A stretch of DNA of 64,000 nt, taken from contig JBCDKU010000001.1 of the NCBI GenBank assembly GCA_038746265.1, positions 62,001 to 126,000 of the forward strand, read 5' to 3'. Positions within the stretch are counted from its first letter, which is position 1, and the number at the start of each line of letters is the position of its first letter. Positions 53,782 through 61,030 of this stretch are shown here, piece after piece. The position numbers were made by a program, and so were the translations under genes. Below the pieces are notes generated by a model. That model worked only from the letters and a program-made list of their open reading frames with translations, had not been told where the DNA came from and searched no databases. This stretch comes from JBCBKP01 sp038746265. Lineage in GTDB: Bacteria; Planctomycetota; Phycisphaerae; Phycisphaerales; UBA1924.

Positions 53782-53857
53782 CGTGACTGTATCGGCGGCA
53801 CCTCGCGCCGCCGTGCAGGCGCGGGGACAAGTTCGTGCGCACGAACCGGGAGGTCGG

Positions 53858-55171
53858 TTAGGCGTTTTGGAGTTCGGTCTGTTCGCGTTCGAGTTCGGTC
53901 CGCAGCGCGTCCGCGAGGTATCGATATTGATCGATGGTGTTGTACCGCTGGGCGGAGAGGCGGATGAAGCGGCGGCCGTCGAAGGCGCCGCCTCCGAGCA
54001 TCGAGCCGGCGCGCCAGATCGGGACCTGAGTCTTGTGGCGCTCGAGCAGGGCGTCCTGCAGGGGGTCGGCGAACTGGGTCGGACGTTTGGCGTAGGCCGC
54101 GGCGAGATCAGGCGGGAGATCGGGGAGCGGGAGCATCGCGAGAGGCCCGATGAGTTCGGGATCGATCTGGGGTCGGAGGCCCAGCGATTCGGCGAGCAGG
54201 GCGCGGGCTTCGAGCACGAGATCGCGGTTGGCGGCGATGATCCCGGGCCAGTTCGTGCCGGTGAGCTCGGGCAGGCCGTGGATCGCGTCGGCGACGGCGA
54301 GCTTGGCGGTGGGGTCGTCGGTGCCGACGTAGTCGAACTCGAGGTTGAAGTGGCTGCGTTTCTTGCGGCCCGCGGTGGTGGTTGCGTCGTTGGAGAGGAC
54401 CAGCGGGCGGAAGCGGTCGTGCAGGTCGGGCCTGACCCAGAGCACGCCCGCGCCCTTGGGGGCGCCGAACCACTTGTGGGCGTTGAAGGTGTAGAAGGGC
54501 GCGCCGAGGGCCGGGATCTGGAAATCGGTCGCGCCGGGGCCGTGGGCGCCGTCCACGATGACGGCGACGCCGCGCTCGGCGAGCGGGCCTGTCAGGCGGT
54601 CGATCGGGATGACGACGCCCGACGGGCTGGTGATGTGGCTGACGAGGACGAGGCGGGTGGTGTCCGACACGGCTGCGAGCAGATACTCGACGAGCGCATC
54701 GGCGGCCAGGGGCGGCTCGCCCGGCGGCGGGACCGGGAAGGGCTCGGTTCGGACCGTGCAGCCTCGGCGCTCGGCGAGGCGGTGGAGGTTGTGCATGCAC
54801 GCGGGGTATTCGTGGCTGAAGGTCAGCAGCTCGTCTCCGGGCCGGAGCGGGCGGCTGGCGGGCGTGCCGACACCCTCGGCGGCGTTCTCGAGCATGGTCG
54901 CGACGCCCTCGGTGGCGTTGCGGCAGAAGACGTAGTCGGCGGGGTCGCCCCCCATCACCTCGGCGACGGCGGCGCGGGCGTGGTCGAGACGCTCCCAGAG
55001 CGTGATGTTGAAAAAGCGGACGGGCTCGCGTTCGATCTCGGCTCGGTAGCGCGACTGGGCCTCAAGGACGGTGCGGAGGCAGCCTCCGAACGACCCGTGG
55101 TTAAGGAAGACGATCTCGGGGTCGAGCGTCCAGGCGTGGGCGAGGTCGGAGCGTGGGGGGAGGGTGGTCAC
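53858..55171 (-). CDS. Class V PLP aminotransferase, isopenicillin-N epimerase-like (copy 2)
   Basis: 437-residue paralogue of the next gene downstream. The same landmarks occur: FLNHGSFGGC, VIVDGAHGPGATD, the PLP lysine in FNAHKWFGAPKGAG, and EFDYVGTDDPT. The two proteins are clearly related but well diverged outside these motifs, and copy 2 lacks the extended N terminus of copy 1. The start is GTG. The gene order 55171 to 52465 suggests one transcript. Different substrates for the two copies are likely but unproven. Confidence 0.88.
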   Translation of the reverse strand: MTTLPPRSDLAHAWTLDPEIVFLNHGSFGGCLRTVLEAQSRYRAEIEREPVRFFNITLWERLDHARAAVAEVMGGDPADYVFCRNATEGVATMLENAAEGVGTPASRPLRPGDELLTFSHEYPACMHNLHRLAERRGCTVRTEPFPVPPPGEPPLAADALVEYLLAAVSDTTRLVLVSHITSPSGVVIPIDRLTGPLAERGVAVIVDGAHGPGATDFQIPALGAPFYTFNAHKWFGAPKGAGVLWVRPDLHDRFRPLVLSNDATTTAGRKKRSHFNLEFDYVGTDDPTAKLAVADAIHGLPELTGTNWPGIIAANRDLVLEARALLAESLGLRPQIDPELIGPLAMLPLPDLPPDLAAAYAKRPTQFADPLQDALLERHKTQVPIWRAGSMLGGGAFDGRRFIRLSAQRYNTIDQYRYLADALRTELEREQTELQNA

Positions 55172-55195
55172 GCGGTCATTGTGGCGGGGTACGGG

Positions 55196-55438
55196 CTACG
55201 CCGCGAGGTCGAGGGTTCGACCCAGGTTGGCGAGCTGCTCGCGCGGGGTGACGGGGTGGGAGCCGCGGAAGGCGTAGGTGGCGGGGCCCAGCGGAGTTCG
55301 GTCCGGCTCTGGCTCCGGTGTCGGGAAGGGCTTCGGCGGCTCGGGCTGGTTTGTGAGAGCGCCGTAGGCCGCGCGGATTCTGCCGGGGAGGCTCGGCGCG
55401 GGCGGGGTGTGGTCGAGGGTGAAGGGGGAAGTCGTCAT
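55196..55438 (-). CDS. Small Pro-rich hypothetical protein
   Basis: About 80 residues: MTTSPFTLDHTPPAPSLPGR, then AAYGALTNQPEPP, and a C-terminal block with PREQLANLGRTLDL. It is not membrane-bound. GGAG nine bases upstream supports the ATG at 55438. It lies upstream of the aminotransferase pair on the same strand with a 24-base gap. I do not recognise it; a spurious reading frame is possible, but the codon bias looks protein-like. Confidence 0.5.
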   Translation of the reverse strand: MTTSPFTLDHTPPAPSLPGRIRAAYGALTNQPEPPKPFPTPEPEPDRTPLGPATYAFRGSHPVTPREQLANLGRTLDLAA

Positions 55439-55607
55439 GGCGGGCGTCTCCGACGCGGGTGAACGGATGCGGGCGTCCTGCCCGCTGTCCGGGGCATCGG
55501 GCGGTTGGCGTGGCGTCGGTGAGCGGTAGGCTTGGTGATGAGCACATACGCCCGCGTCGCGCAGCGGCTGCGTCGCGCGGGCGCAGGATCGAGCCGGTGA
55601 GGTCGCG

Positions 55608-56513
55608 ATGGAACTGCCCAGCTTTCTCAGCAAGCACAAGAACCACCACCAGCACACGAGCTACCTGACGTTCATCAAGGGCGGGCTCGGGCTGATGGCC
55701 AACCCGGAGCACACGGCCTCGGTGTTCGACATGGAGGACGGGCTGCGGGGCTCGGGGGCGGAGGAGCAGTTCTTCGAGTTCACGAGCCAGGACCCGGCGG
55801 TGCAGGAGATCATCAAGGAGCGGTACCTGCAGTCGGTGCCCGACACCGAAAGGCTCGCGGACCTGCCCGAGGGCTCGCTCGGCAAGACCTACGTCACGCA
55901 CCTGAGCACGATGGGCTTCGACCCCGACTACTACCGCAAGATCGATGTCCGAACGGACGTGGACTACGTGCTCATGCGGATCCGTCAGACGCACGACATC
56001 TGGCACGTCGTGACGGGGTTCGACACGCACCCCCTCGGTGAGATCTGCGTGAAGGCGTGCGAGCTCGCGCAGACACACCGTCCGATGGCGGGGGCGATCT
56101 GCGCGGGCGGGCTGTACCGGTATCTCTTCAAGCAGCCGGGCGAGTTCAACCACTTTCTCGAGTCGGTCGCGGCGGGGTACCGGCTCGGGATCCGGGCGAA
56201 GCCGCTGCTGGCGCAGAAGTGGGAGGAGCAGTGGGACCGGCCGGTGGATGAGATCCGCAAGGAGTTGAAGGTGACGCCGCTGGGACCCCGGGGCGGGCAG
56301 CTTGATCTCTCGACGGCGGACGCGCGGGAGATCATGCGGGCGTTCACGATGGGCGATGGGGGACCCATGGAGGAAGCGGTGGAGGCTCGGCTGGAAGCCG
56401 AGCGGGGACCGGGGACCGGGGACCGGGCACCAGGGGGAGACGGGGGCGGGGAAATGGGATCTGGGACTGGGGAGCGGGGGGGGGGGCCTGAGAAGAAGAG
56501 GGAGGGGACGTAG
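55608..56513 (+). CDS. Coq4-like protein with low-complexity C-terminal tail
   Basis: 301-residue protein of the Coq4 family, which organises ubiquinone synthesis in mitochondria and has bacterial homologues. The zinc motif HDxxH...E is at H129, D130, H133 and E145 (RQTHDIWHVVTGFDTHPLGE). Upstream YVTHLSTMGFDPDYYRKI and downstream WEEQWDRPVDEIRKELKV are further family blocks. From about residue 265 the sequence becomes Gly/Glu/Pro low complexity, encoded by repeated GGGGACC units and an 11-G run at 56476-56486. The core protein therefore probably ends near 265 in function. Confidence 0.88.
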   Translation: MELPSFLSKHKNHHQHTSYLTFIKGGLGLMANPEHTASVFDMEDGLRGSGAEEQFFEFTSQDPAVQEIIKERYLQSVPDTERLADLPEGSLGKTYVTHLSTMGFDPDYYRKIDVRTDVDYVLMRIRQTHDIWHVVTGFDTHPLGEICVKACELAQTHRPMAGAICAGGLYRYLFKQPGEFNHFLESVAAGYRLGIRAKPLLAQKWEEQWDRPVDEIRKELKVTPLGPRGGQLDLSTADAREIMRAFTMGDGGPMEEAVEARLEAERGPGTGDRAPGGDGGGEMGSGTGERGGGPEKKREGT

Positions 56514-56535
56514 AAGACTGGAGCCCTCACCCCGG

Positions 56536-56556
56536 CCCTCTCCCAAGGGGAGAGGG
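56536..56556. repeat. REP-like GC-rich hairpin
   Basis: CCCTCTCCC, loop AAG, GGGAGAGGG: nine perfect pairs between the convergent Coq4-like and HEPN-like genes. The longer string CCCTCACCCCGGCCCTCTCC is a familiar form of short intergenic repeat in several bacterial phyla. No T tract, so it is not a classical terminator. Confidence 0.6.
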
Positions 56557-56571
56557 AGGTGGGATCCGGGA

Positions 56572-56928
56572 TCAGGGTTGTGATCCGGATGCCAGTGTGA
56601 TGACCGTGGCGATGGCTGCGAGGATCGCGATCAGGATGGCGGCGATGAGGAGCTTGGGTGGGCCTTTCTTGAGGCCGACGGCTTTGAGTGCTGCTTTGGA
56701 GCGGCGTTTGAACTGGTCCTTGTCATCGATTCTGTTGTAGTCGTCCTCGTGGACGAGCTTGTTGCGGATCGTCGCGATGTAGCGGAGGTGGCGCACGGAT
56801 GTCTCGTCGAGCTTGCGCTCGATAGAGGAGATCTTTTCGTGGAGGCCCTTGCCCGAGGCGCCGTGGCGGCGTTCGAGGTGGGACTCGATCTGTTTCGAGA
56901 GCCGGATGATGCGGTCGATGTCGGACAC
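56572..56928 (-). CDS. Small HEPN-like protein with C-terminal membrane anchor
   Basis: 118-residue protein. Two N-terminal helices (about 1-65) carry IRNKLVHEDDYN, where R55-N56...H60 matches the RN(x3)H signature of HEPN-fold RNases. A basic linker (FKRRSKAALKAVGLKKG) and one transmembrane helix (LLIAAILIAILAAIATVITL) end the protein. It is therefore a tail-anchored protein with its helices in the cytoplasm. HEPN domains often act as RNases in toxin or defence systems, but no partner antitoxin or nucleotidyltransferase is adjacent. Confidence 0.7.
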   Translation of the reverse strand: MSDIDRIIRLSKQIESHLERRHGASGKGLHEKISSIERKLDETSVRHLRYIATIRNKLVHEDDYNRIDDKDQFKRRSKAALKAVGLKKGPPKLLIAAILIAILAAIATVITLASGSQP

Positions 56929-56950
56929 AACGCGAGGGTACCGGGTCGGG

Positions 56951-57685
56951 CTACCTGCGGGACGCGCGCTTCCTGCCGCCCGCGAGCAGGCCCGCAGCGC
57001 CTAGCATGATCGCCGCGGATGGGGCCGGGATCTCGTTGGATTCGATGAGGAAGTTGTCCAGCGACGCGTAGCCGCCCGCGGTGAGGTCGAAGAGGAGCGT
57101 GACCTGCCCATCGGTGGAGCCGGTCGCGTCGAAGAAGAACTGCTGGCGTGTCCAGTCGAACTCGAACCGCGGCGAGGCGGTGCCGGTCGCGACGCCGGAA
57201 TCGAGCTCCGCGAACGAGCCCGGGGCGTTGATGTTGAAGACGCCGCCGGGCGTGTCGAGCAGGGCGACGGAGAGCTCGGGCACGCTCGTGTTGTCCTGCG
57301 TGAAGGGGCCGCCGAACCCAACGAGGTCGATGCTTGAGAGGTCGAAGAAGACGTTGACGAAGTCGCGGTCAGCGGCGTCGAAGGTGATCGCGAAGAGGTC
57401 GTTCTGCGCGTCGGACAGCAGCCCGATCGCGTAGTTGCCGCCGACGCCCGAGGGGTCGCTGAAGGTTCCGGAAGGACCGTTGATCGCGAGCGTTTCGACG
57501 GTGAAGGTCTGGTTGAACGGCGCTCCGAACAGCGCGTTGACGGTTTGCTGCGAGACGTCCTGGGACGCGAGCGACAGACCGACAGGGTTCTCGAAGTCCT
57601 CTTGGAAGACGGTCACGACGGGCTGAGCGAGCGCCGTCACGGCCGAGACGACCATAACGGCCGACGTACCTATCAATGCTCTCAT
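56951..57685 (-). CDS. Exported protein with PEP-CTERM-like sorting signal
   Basis: 244-residue exported protein. Signal peptide MRALIGTSAVMVVSAVTALA. The mature part is a beta-sandwich rich in Asp, Thr and Phe (FDLSSIDLVGFGGPFTQDN). The C-terminal signal is IPAPSAAIMLGAAGLLAGGR followed by KRASRR, a PEP-CTERM variant with PAPS, a hydrophobic helix and a basic tail. Such proteins are processed by an exosortase; no exosortase gene was found here. It is followed downstream by the HEPN-like gene. Confidence 0.85.
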   Translation of the reverse strand: MRALIGTSAVMVVSAVTALAQPVVTVFQEDFENPVGLSLASQDVSQQTVNALFGAPFNQTFTVETLAINGPSGTFSDPSGVGGNYAIGLLSDAQNDLFAITFDAADRDFVNVFFDLSSIDLVGFGGPFTQDNTSVPELSVALLDTPGGVFNINAPGSFAELDSGVATGTASPRFEFDWTRQQFFFDATGSTDGQVTLLFDLTAGGYASLDNFLIESNEIPAPSAAIMLGAAGLLAGGRKRASRR

Positions 57686-57757
57686 GTGTCTCTCCGTGCT
57701 CGATGGCGCGCCGAGTCGCTGATTCCCTCGGTACGCATCGATGTGCGTTGGCCCGAG

Positions 57758-58396
57758 TTACTCGTTGATGGCTCGCGGCGTCACCCAGTCGTCCGTCGCC
57801 TCGACGCCGCTATCGACATCGATCCAGCGGATGACCCGAGGGAGGATCTCAATGACGTCGTCGTGTGTGAACCTGCCCGGGCGGAGCGTGGTTGTGGTGG
57901 TCCGGATGCTGGCGATGGTCGCCTCGGTGAGCTCGATGGTGTAGTAGTGCTGCTCGTTGCCCTGGCCGTCGGTGCGGAAGAACAGGAGCGCGCCCTCGAC
58001 CGTGGCGTTCTTGGAGAATGAGTCCGCCAGCAGCGGGCTGGACGCATCGATGCGCTTGCGGATCCGAATCGGCTCGTAGGTGCGGCGGCCCGTCGGCAGG
58101 CCTGTCGAGGCGTCCCGGGGCGAGACGCCGAGGAAATCGACCTCGAAGATGTCGATCGAGCCGTCCGCATTCGAGCCGCGGATCTCGCCCGAGGCGTTGC
58201 TGGTGAGGAACAGCGCGACGCGGCCCGCGGTCGGTGTCGCGACCGGCGGGATCGCGGCGAGGTCGTTGAGCGCGGGGCCGGTATCGCGGACGGCGCCCTC
58301 GGGCGGGTTCAACGGGCCGAGCTGGCTGGCGACGGCGATGCCGATCCCAGCGACGCCGAGGGTGGCGACAGTGACAAGGCGGGCGGTCCGGTTCAT
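57758..58396 (-). CDS. Exported Hcp-like protein (copy 1)
   Basis: 212-residue exported protein. Signal peptide MNRTARLVTVATLGVAGIGI, then GPLNPPEGAVRDTGPAL, the motif shared with the beta-helix protein. The C-terminal about 140 residues resemble the Hcp/type VI tube fold: IFEVDFLGVSPRD, RTYEPIRIRKRIDASSPLL, then ATVEGALLFF and QHYYTIELTEATIASI. These match the strand order of Hcp (f.ki.k.iD.aSp.l, a.l.f.r, y..i.l.da.v). Unlike true T6SS Hcp it has a Sec signal, and no other T6SS gene is nearby. Confidence 0.7.
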   Translation of the reverse strand: MNRTARLVTVATLGVAGIGIAVASQLGPLNPPEGAVRDTGPALNDLAAIPPVATPTAGRVALFLTSNASGEIRGSNADGSIDIFEVDFLGVSPRDASTGLPTGRRTYEPIRIRKRIDASSPLLADSFSKNATVEGALLFFRTDGQGNEQHYYTIELTEATIASIRTTTTTLRPGRFTHDDVIEILPRVIRWIDVDSGVEATDDWVTPRAINE

Positions 58397-58603
58397 GGTG
58401 TTCCTCTCGAGTTGAGCTGCGAACGCAGCGGTGATCCCCGTTGGGTGACAGCGTACTGGCGGCGGTCGAGATCACGGAACGGTGGAACTTCTTGTTTGGC
58501 GGGATTTTCCGTGAGACAGGTGGACGCCCGGGGGATCGCGGGCACGTTTTGGGTGATCGGGCGTGGGGGTGTCCGTTTCAACATGGATCGAGAGGGGTTC
58601 CTG

Positions 58604-59551
58604 ATGGCATTGGCGAAGAATGTGGTGGCGGCGGCGGCTCTGGCGGCGGTTTCGGGGACGGCGGCCGGGCAGAGCCTGCAGGCGTTTGTCAGCGTGCCGA
58701 CCGATACGTCCGACGTGCGCGAGAACAGCGCCTCGGCGGGGCAGCGCGCGATCGCGGCGGCGAGCTACAGCGACGACTCCTCGACAAACCTGATCGAGCG
58801 TGTGGAGAACGGCGGCGGCGATGCGCAGGTCGAGTTCGGGCGTGGGTTCGTCGCGGTCGGCGTGCAGCAGCGGCAGGTGCCGATCACGCCGCAGGGCGAA
58901 TCGTTCGTCGGGAACCGGACTCTGCAGGGCAACGGCCGCGCGGGGTTCAGCGATTCGGTGACGATCGACTACCTCGATCGTCCGGGCTCGATGGATCTGA
59001 TCCTCGTGACGCTGCACATGGAGATCATCGACCTGGCGTCGGGCGCGCAGGCGAGCGCACGGCAGAACACGACGTTCGGGACGCAGTTCCCGGAGCGCGT
59101 CGATCAGTTCTCGATGCAGACGAGCTCGTCGAGCGTGCCGCAGGGGCAGGACAGCTTCGCGATCGGCACGCTCGGCTTTAACGCGGGGATCGACGGGATC
59201 GACTTCGGTACGCAGACGATCACGCTCGAGGTGCTCCCGGGCGCGAGCATCTTCTTCAACGCGCTGGTCGGCGTGAACCCCGCGAACCGGACGGGCCGTC
59301 AGATCGGCTTCGTCGGCAACGACTTCCGCGGGATCGCGTTCCGGACGTGGATCACGGCGGAGCCGTCGGCGGCCGGGCTTTTCGAGAGCACGTCGAGCGT
59401 GGGCGTCATCGGCGACGGCGCGGACGCGATCACCGTGACGTCGAACTCGGGGTATGACTACACGCAGATCCCGGACTTCCTGACGCCCGCCCCGGGCGGG
59501 GCGCTGGCGTTCGCGGGGGCGGGGCTGGTTGCGTGCCGTCGGCGGCGTTGA
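58604..59551 (+). CDS. Exported protein with PEP-CTERM-like tail
   Basis: 315-residue exported protein. Signal peptide MALAKNVVAAAALAAVSGTA, cleavage near AAGQ. The middle is beta-rich with many Ser/Thr/Gln. The end TPAPGGALAFAGAGLVACRR plus Arg2 is the PAPG + hydrophobic + Arg sorting tail often seen in Phycisphaerae. GAGGGG lies seven bases before the ATG at 58604. Alternative in-frame starts (58583, 58412) lack ribosome binding sites. The stop codon abuts the stop of the next gene, which is convergent. Confidence 0.85.
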   Translation: MALAKNVVAAAALAAVSGTAAGQSLQAFVSVPTDTSDVRENSASAGQRAIAAASYSDDSSTNLIERVENGGGDAQVEFGRGFVAVGVQQRQVPITPQGESFVGNRTLQGNGRAGFSDSVTIDYLDRPGSMDLILVTLHMEIIDLASGAQASARQNTTFGTQFPERVDQFSMQTSSSSVPQGQDSFAIGTLGFNAGIDGIDFGTQTITLEVLPGASIFFNALVGVNPANRTGRQIGFVGNDFRGIAFRTWITAEPSAAGLFESTSSVGVIGDGADAITVTSNSGYDYTQIPDFLTPAPGGALAFAGAGLVACRRRR

Positions 59552-59965
59552 TCACTCGCAGCCCGGGAAGTGGTAGCAGAACTTAGAGCCTGTGATCTTG
59601 CCGTCTTCGACGGTGTAGACGCAGGCTTCTTTCATGTCCATGCGCTGGCCAGCCATCGGGCCTGCCTTGGGGGTGCAGTCGAGGGACATGTAGCAGATGA
59701 ACTGGTTGTCGCCGTGGGGGAAGGGGCCCTCGGTGTTGCCGCCGTGAATCTCGTTCATGGCGAAGAAGGCGTCGGAACCCTTGAGGAGCTGGTCTTTGGT
59801 CTGCTTGCCGTTGGGGTACATGCCCTCGGGCAGCTCGGGCATCCTGGCGGGGTCCATCGCCTCGTGGACGTCCACGACGTCGGCGTAGAGCTCCTCGATG
59901 GCTTGCTTGTGCTGACCGTGCTTGCAGAGTTCGACGAGGCGGTTGCCGACGGTGATGAGGTCCAT
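59552..59965 (-). CDS. SnoaL/NTF2-like protein
   Basis: 137-residue cytoplasmic protein with the NTF2-like cone fold pattern: an N-terminal helix (NRLVELCKHGQHKQAIEELY) followed by a curved beta sheet (FICYMSLDCTPKAGP, MKEACVYTVEDGKI). HGGNTEGPFPHGD is the loop over the pocket. Family members are polyketide cyclases, small hydrolases or binding proteins, so no precise function can be given. It is convergent with the PEP-CTERM-like gene, sharing a TGATCA stop-stop junction. Confidence 0.85.
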   Translation of the reverse strand: MDLITVGNRLVELCKHGQHKQAIEELYADVVDVHEAMDPARMPELPEGMYPNGKQTKDQLLKGSDAFFAMNEIHGGNTEGPFPHGDNQFICYMSLDCTPKAGPMAGQRMDMKEACVYTVEDGKITGSKFCYHFPGCE

Positions 59966-60097
59966 GGCGTTCTCCCTTGTGTGGTGCGTTGAAACGGGCC
60001 CTTTCGGGTCTGAGCTTAGTGGGAGAACGGGCGGATTCGGCGCGCTGAGTTGAGTGACTTTCGGTTTTATTTTGGTATCGGGACTTCCGTGGGCTGC

Positions 60098-60790
60098 TCA
60101 GCGTGTGGAGCCCTGGAATTCGATGCCGGAGTCGTCGTCTCTGATGATGACATCCTCGAACGCGAGCGTGATCCGCTGGTAGGTCGAGAGCGAACTCGAC
60201 GCACCCTGGATGGTGCCACTGAGCCACTCATGCTCGGCGATGACGGCGTTGACGAGCTCGATGGTCATGAATCGGACCGTCTCGCCGCTGACCACATCGG
60301 AACGAGCGATGATCAGCTCGACATCGAGCGGCTCGTTCCGCGCCTGGGCGTCGAAGAGCCGCGGCGTGGAGCGGCCGACGGAGGTGATGATCTCGAGTTG
60401 GTCGAAGAACGCGCGGCCCGAGCGGAGTGGGTCGGAGCGGTCGGTGTTGAGCGAGAAGCGGTGGGCAAAGACGCGGTCGAAGACCCCTGCTTGGAAGACG
60501 TTGGTATTGAGTACGTCGCCGTTGCCCGTGAGGTCGGCGCTGTTGGTGCGGATGCGGACGCCGGCCTCGGTGATGGGGACGCCGAAGCCGGGTCCAATCG
60601 ACTGCGTGAGGGCGGCCGGCTCCTCGGGCTCGGGGATCGTGGGGATGTTGATCGACTGGACGGCGGAGAAGATCTCCTGGTTGGTCCTGCCGGTCTCGCT
60701 GACCTGGCCCGCGGGCGGGTCGAGCTTGGTCTGGGCGAGGGCGGGCAGGGCGGTGATCGCGATCGTGACGGCGGCGGCGAAACGGTTCAT
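60098..60790 (-). CDS. Exported Hcp-like protein (copy 2)
   Basis: 230-residue exported protein, signal peptide MNRFAAAVTIAITALPALAQ. It shares KLDPPAGQVSETGRTN with copy 1 and the beta-helix protein. The Hcp-like part runs from RVFAHRFSLNTDRSDPL through ELIIARSDVVSGETVRFMTI and LVNAVIAEHEWLSG, to a C-terminal SLSTYQRITLAFEDVIIRDD, the usual final strand of Hcp. The middle (VPITEAGVRIRTNSADLTGN) is an insertion relative to copy 1. No T6SS baseplate or sheath genes are adjacent. Confidence 0.65.
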   Translation of the reverse strand: MNRFAAAVTIAITALPALAQTKLDPPAGQVSETGRTNQEIFSAVQSINIPTIPEPEEPAALTQSIGPGFGVPITEAGVRIRTNSADLTGNGDVLNTNVFQAGVFDRVFAHRFSLNTDRSDPLRSGRAFFDQLEIITSVGRSTPRLFDAQARNEPLDVELIIARSDVVSGETVRFMTIELVNAVIAEHEWLSGTIQGASSSLSTYQRITLAFEDVIIRDDDSGIEFQGSTR

Positions 60791-60934
60791 GGGGCGCTCC
60801 TCTCGGTTGAGTCTCTCCGGACGCGTAGTTGAACACGTTTAGCCGACGGGGTCGAGGGGAAAGTTTTGGGTTCGTTGATCGCGGACCCAAGGTGCCGGCG
60901 ACGCGATCGCCGGGGGCACCCTTGGCTTTGGGGG

Positions 60935-60957
60935 CACTGGCGGGCGAGCCGCCAGTG
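60935..60957. repeat. REP-like hairpin
   Basis: CACTGGCGG, loop GCGAG, CCGCCAGTG: nine perfect pairs in the 240-base gap between the Hcp-like gene and the EF-G-like gene. The flanks GGGGG and GGC are part of the same repeat-like string. Confidence 0.6.
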
Positions 60958-61000
60958 GCGCGCCGAGCGCTCGGACTTGCGGACGCGGTTGATTTGTCTC

Positions 61001-61016
61001 GCTCGCTTACGCGAGC
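61001..61016. repeat. Second REP-like hairpin in the same gap
   Basis: GCTCGC, loop TTAC, GCGAGC, 15 bases after the EF-G-like stop (minus strand). It may help end that transcript. No T tract. Confidence 0.45.
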
Positions 61017-61030
61017 GGCTCGTTGGTGCG

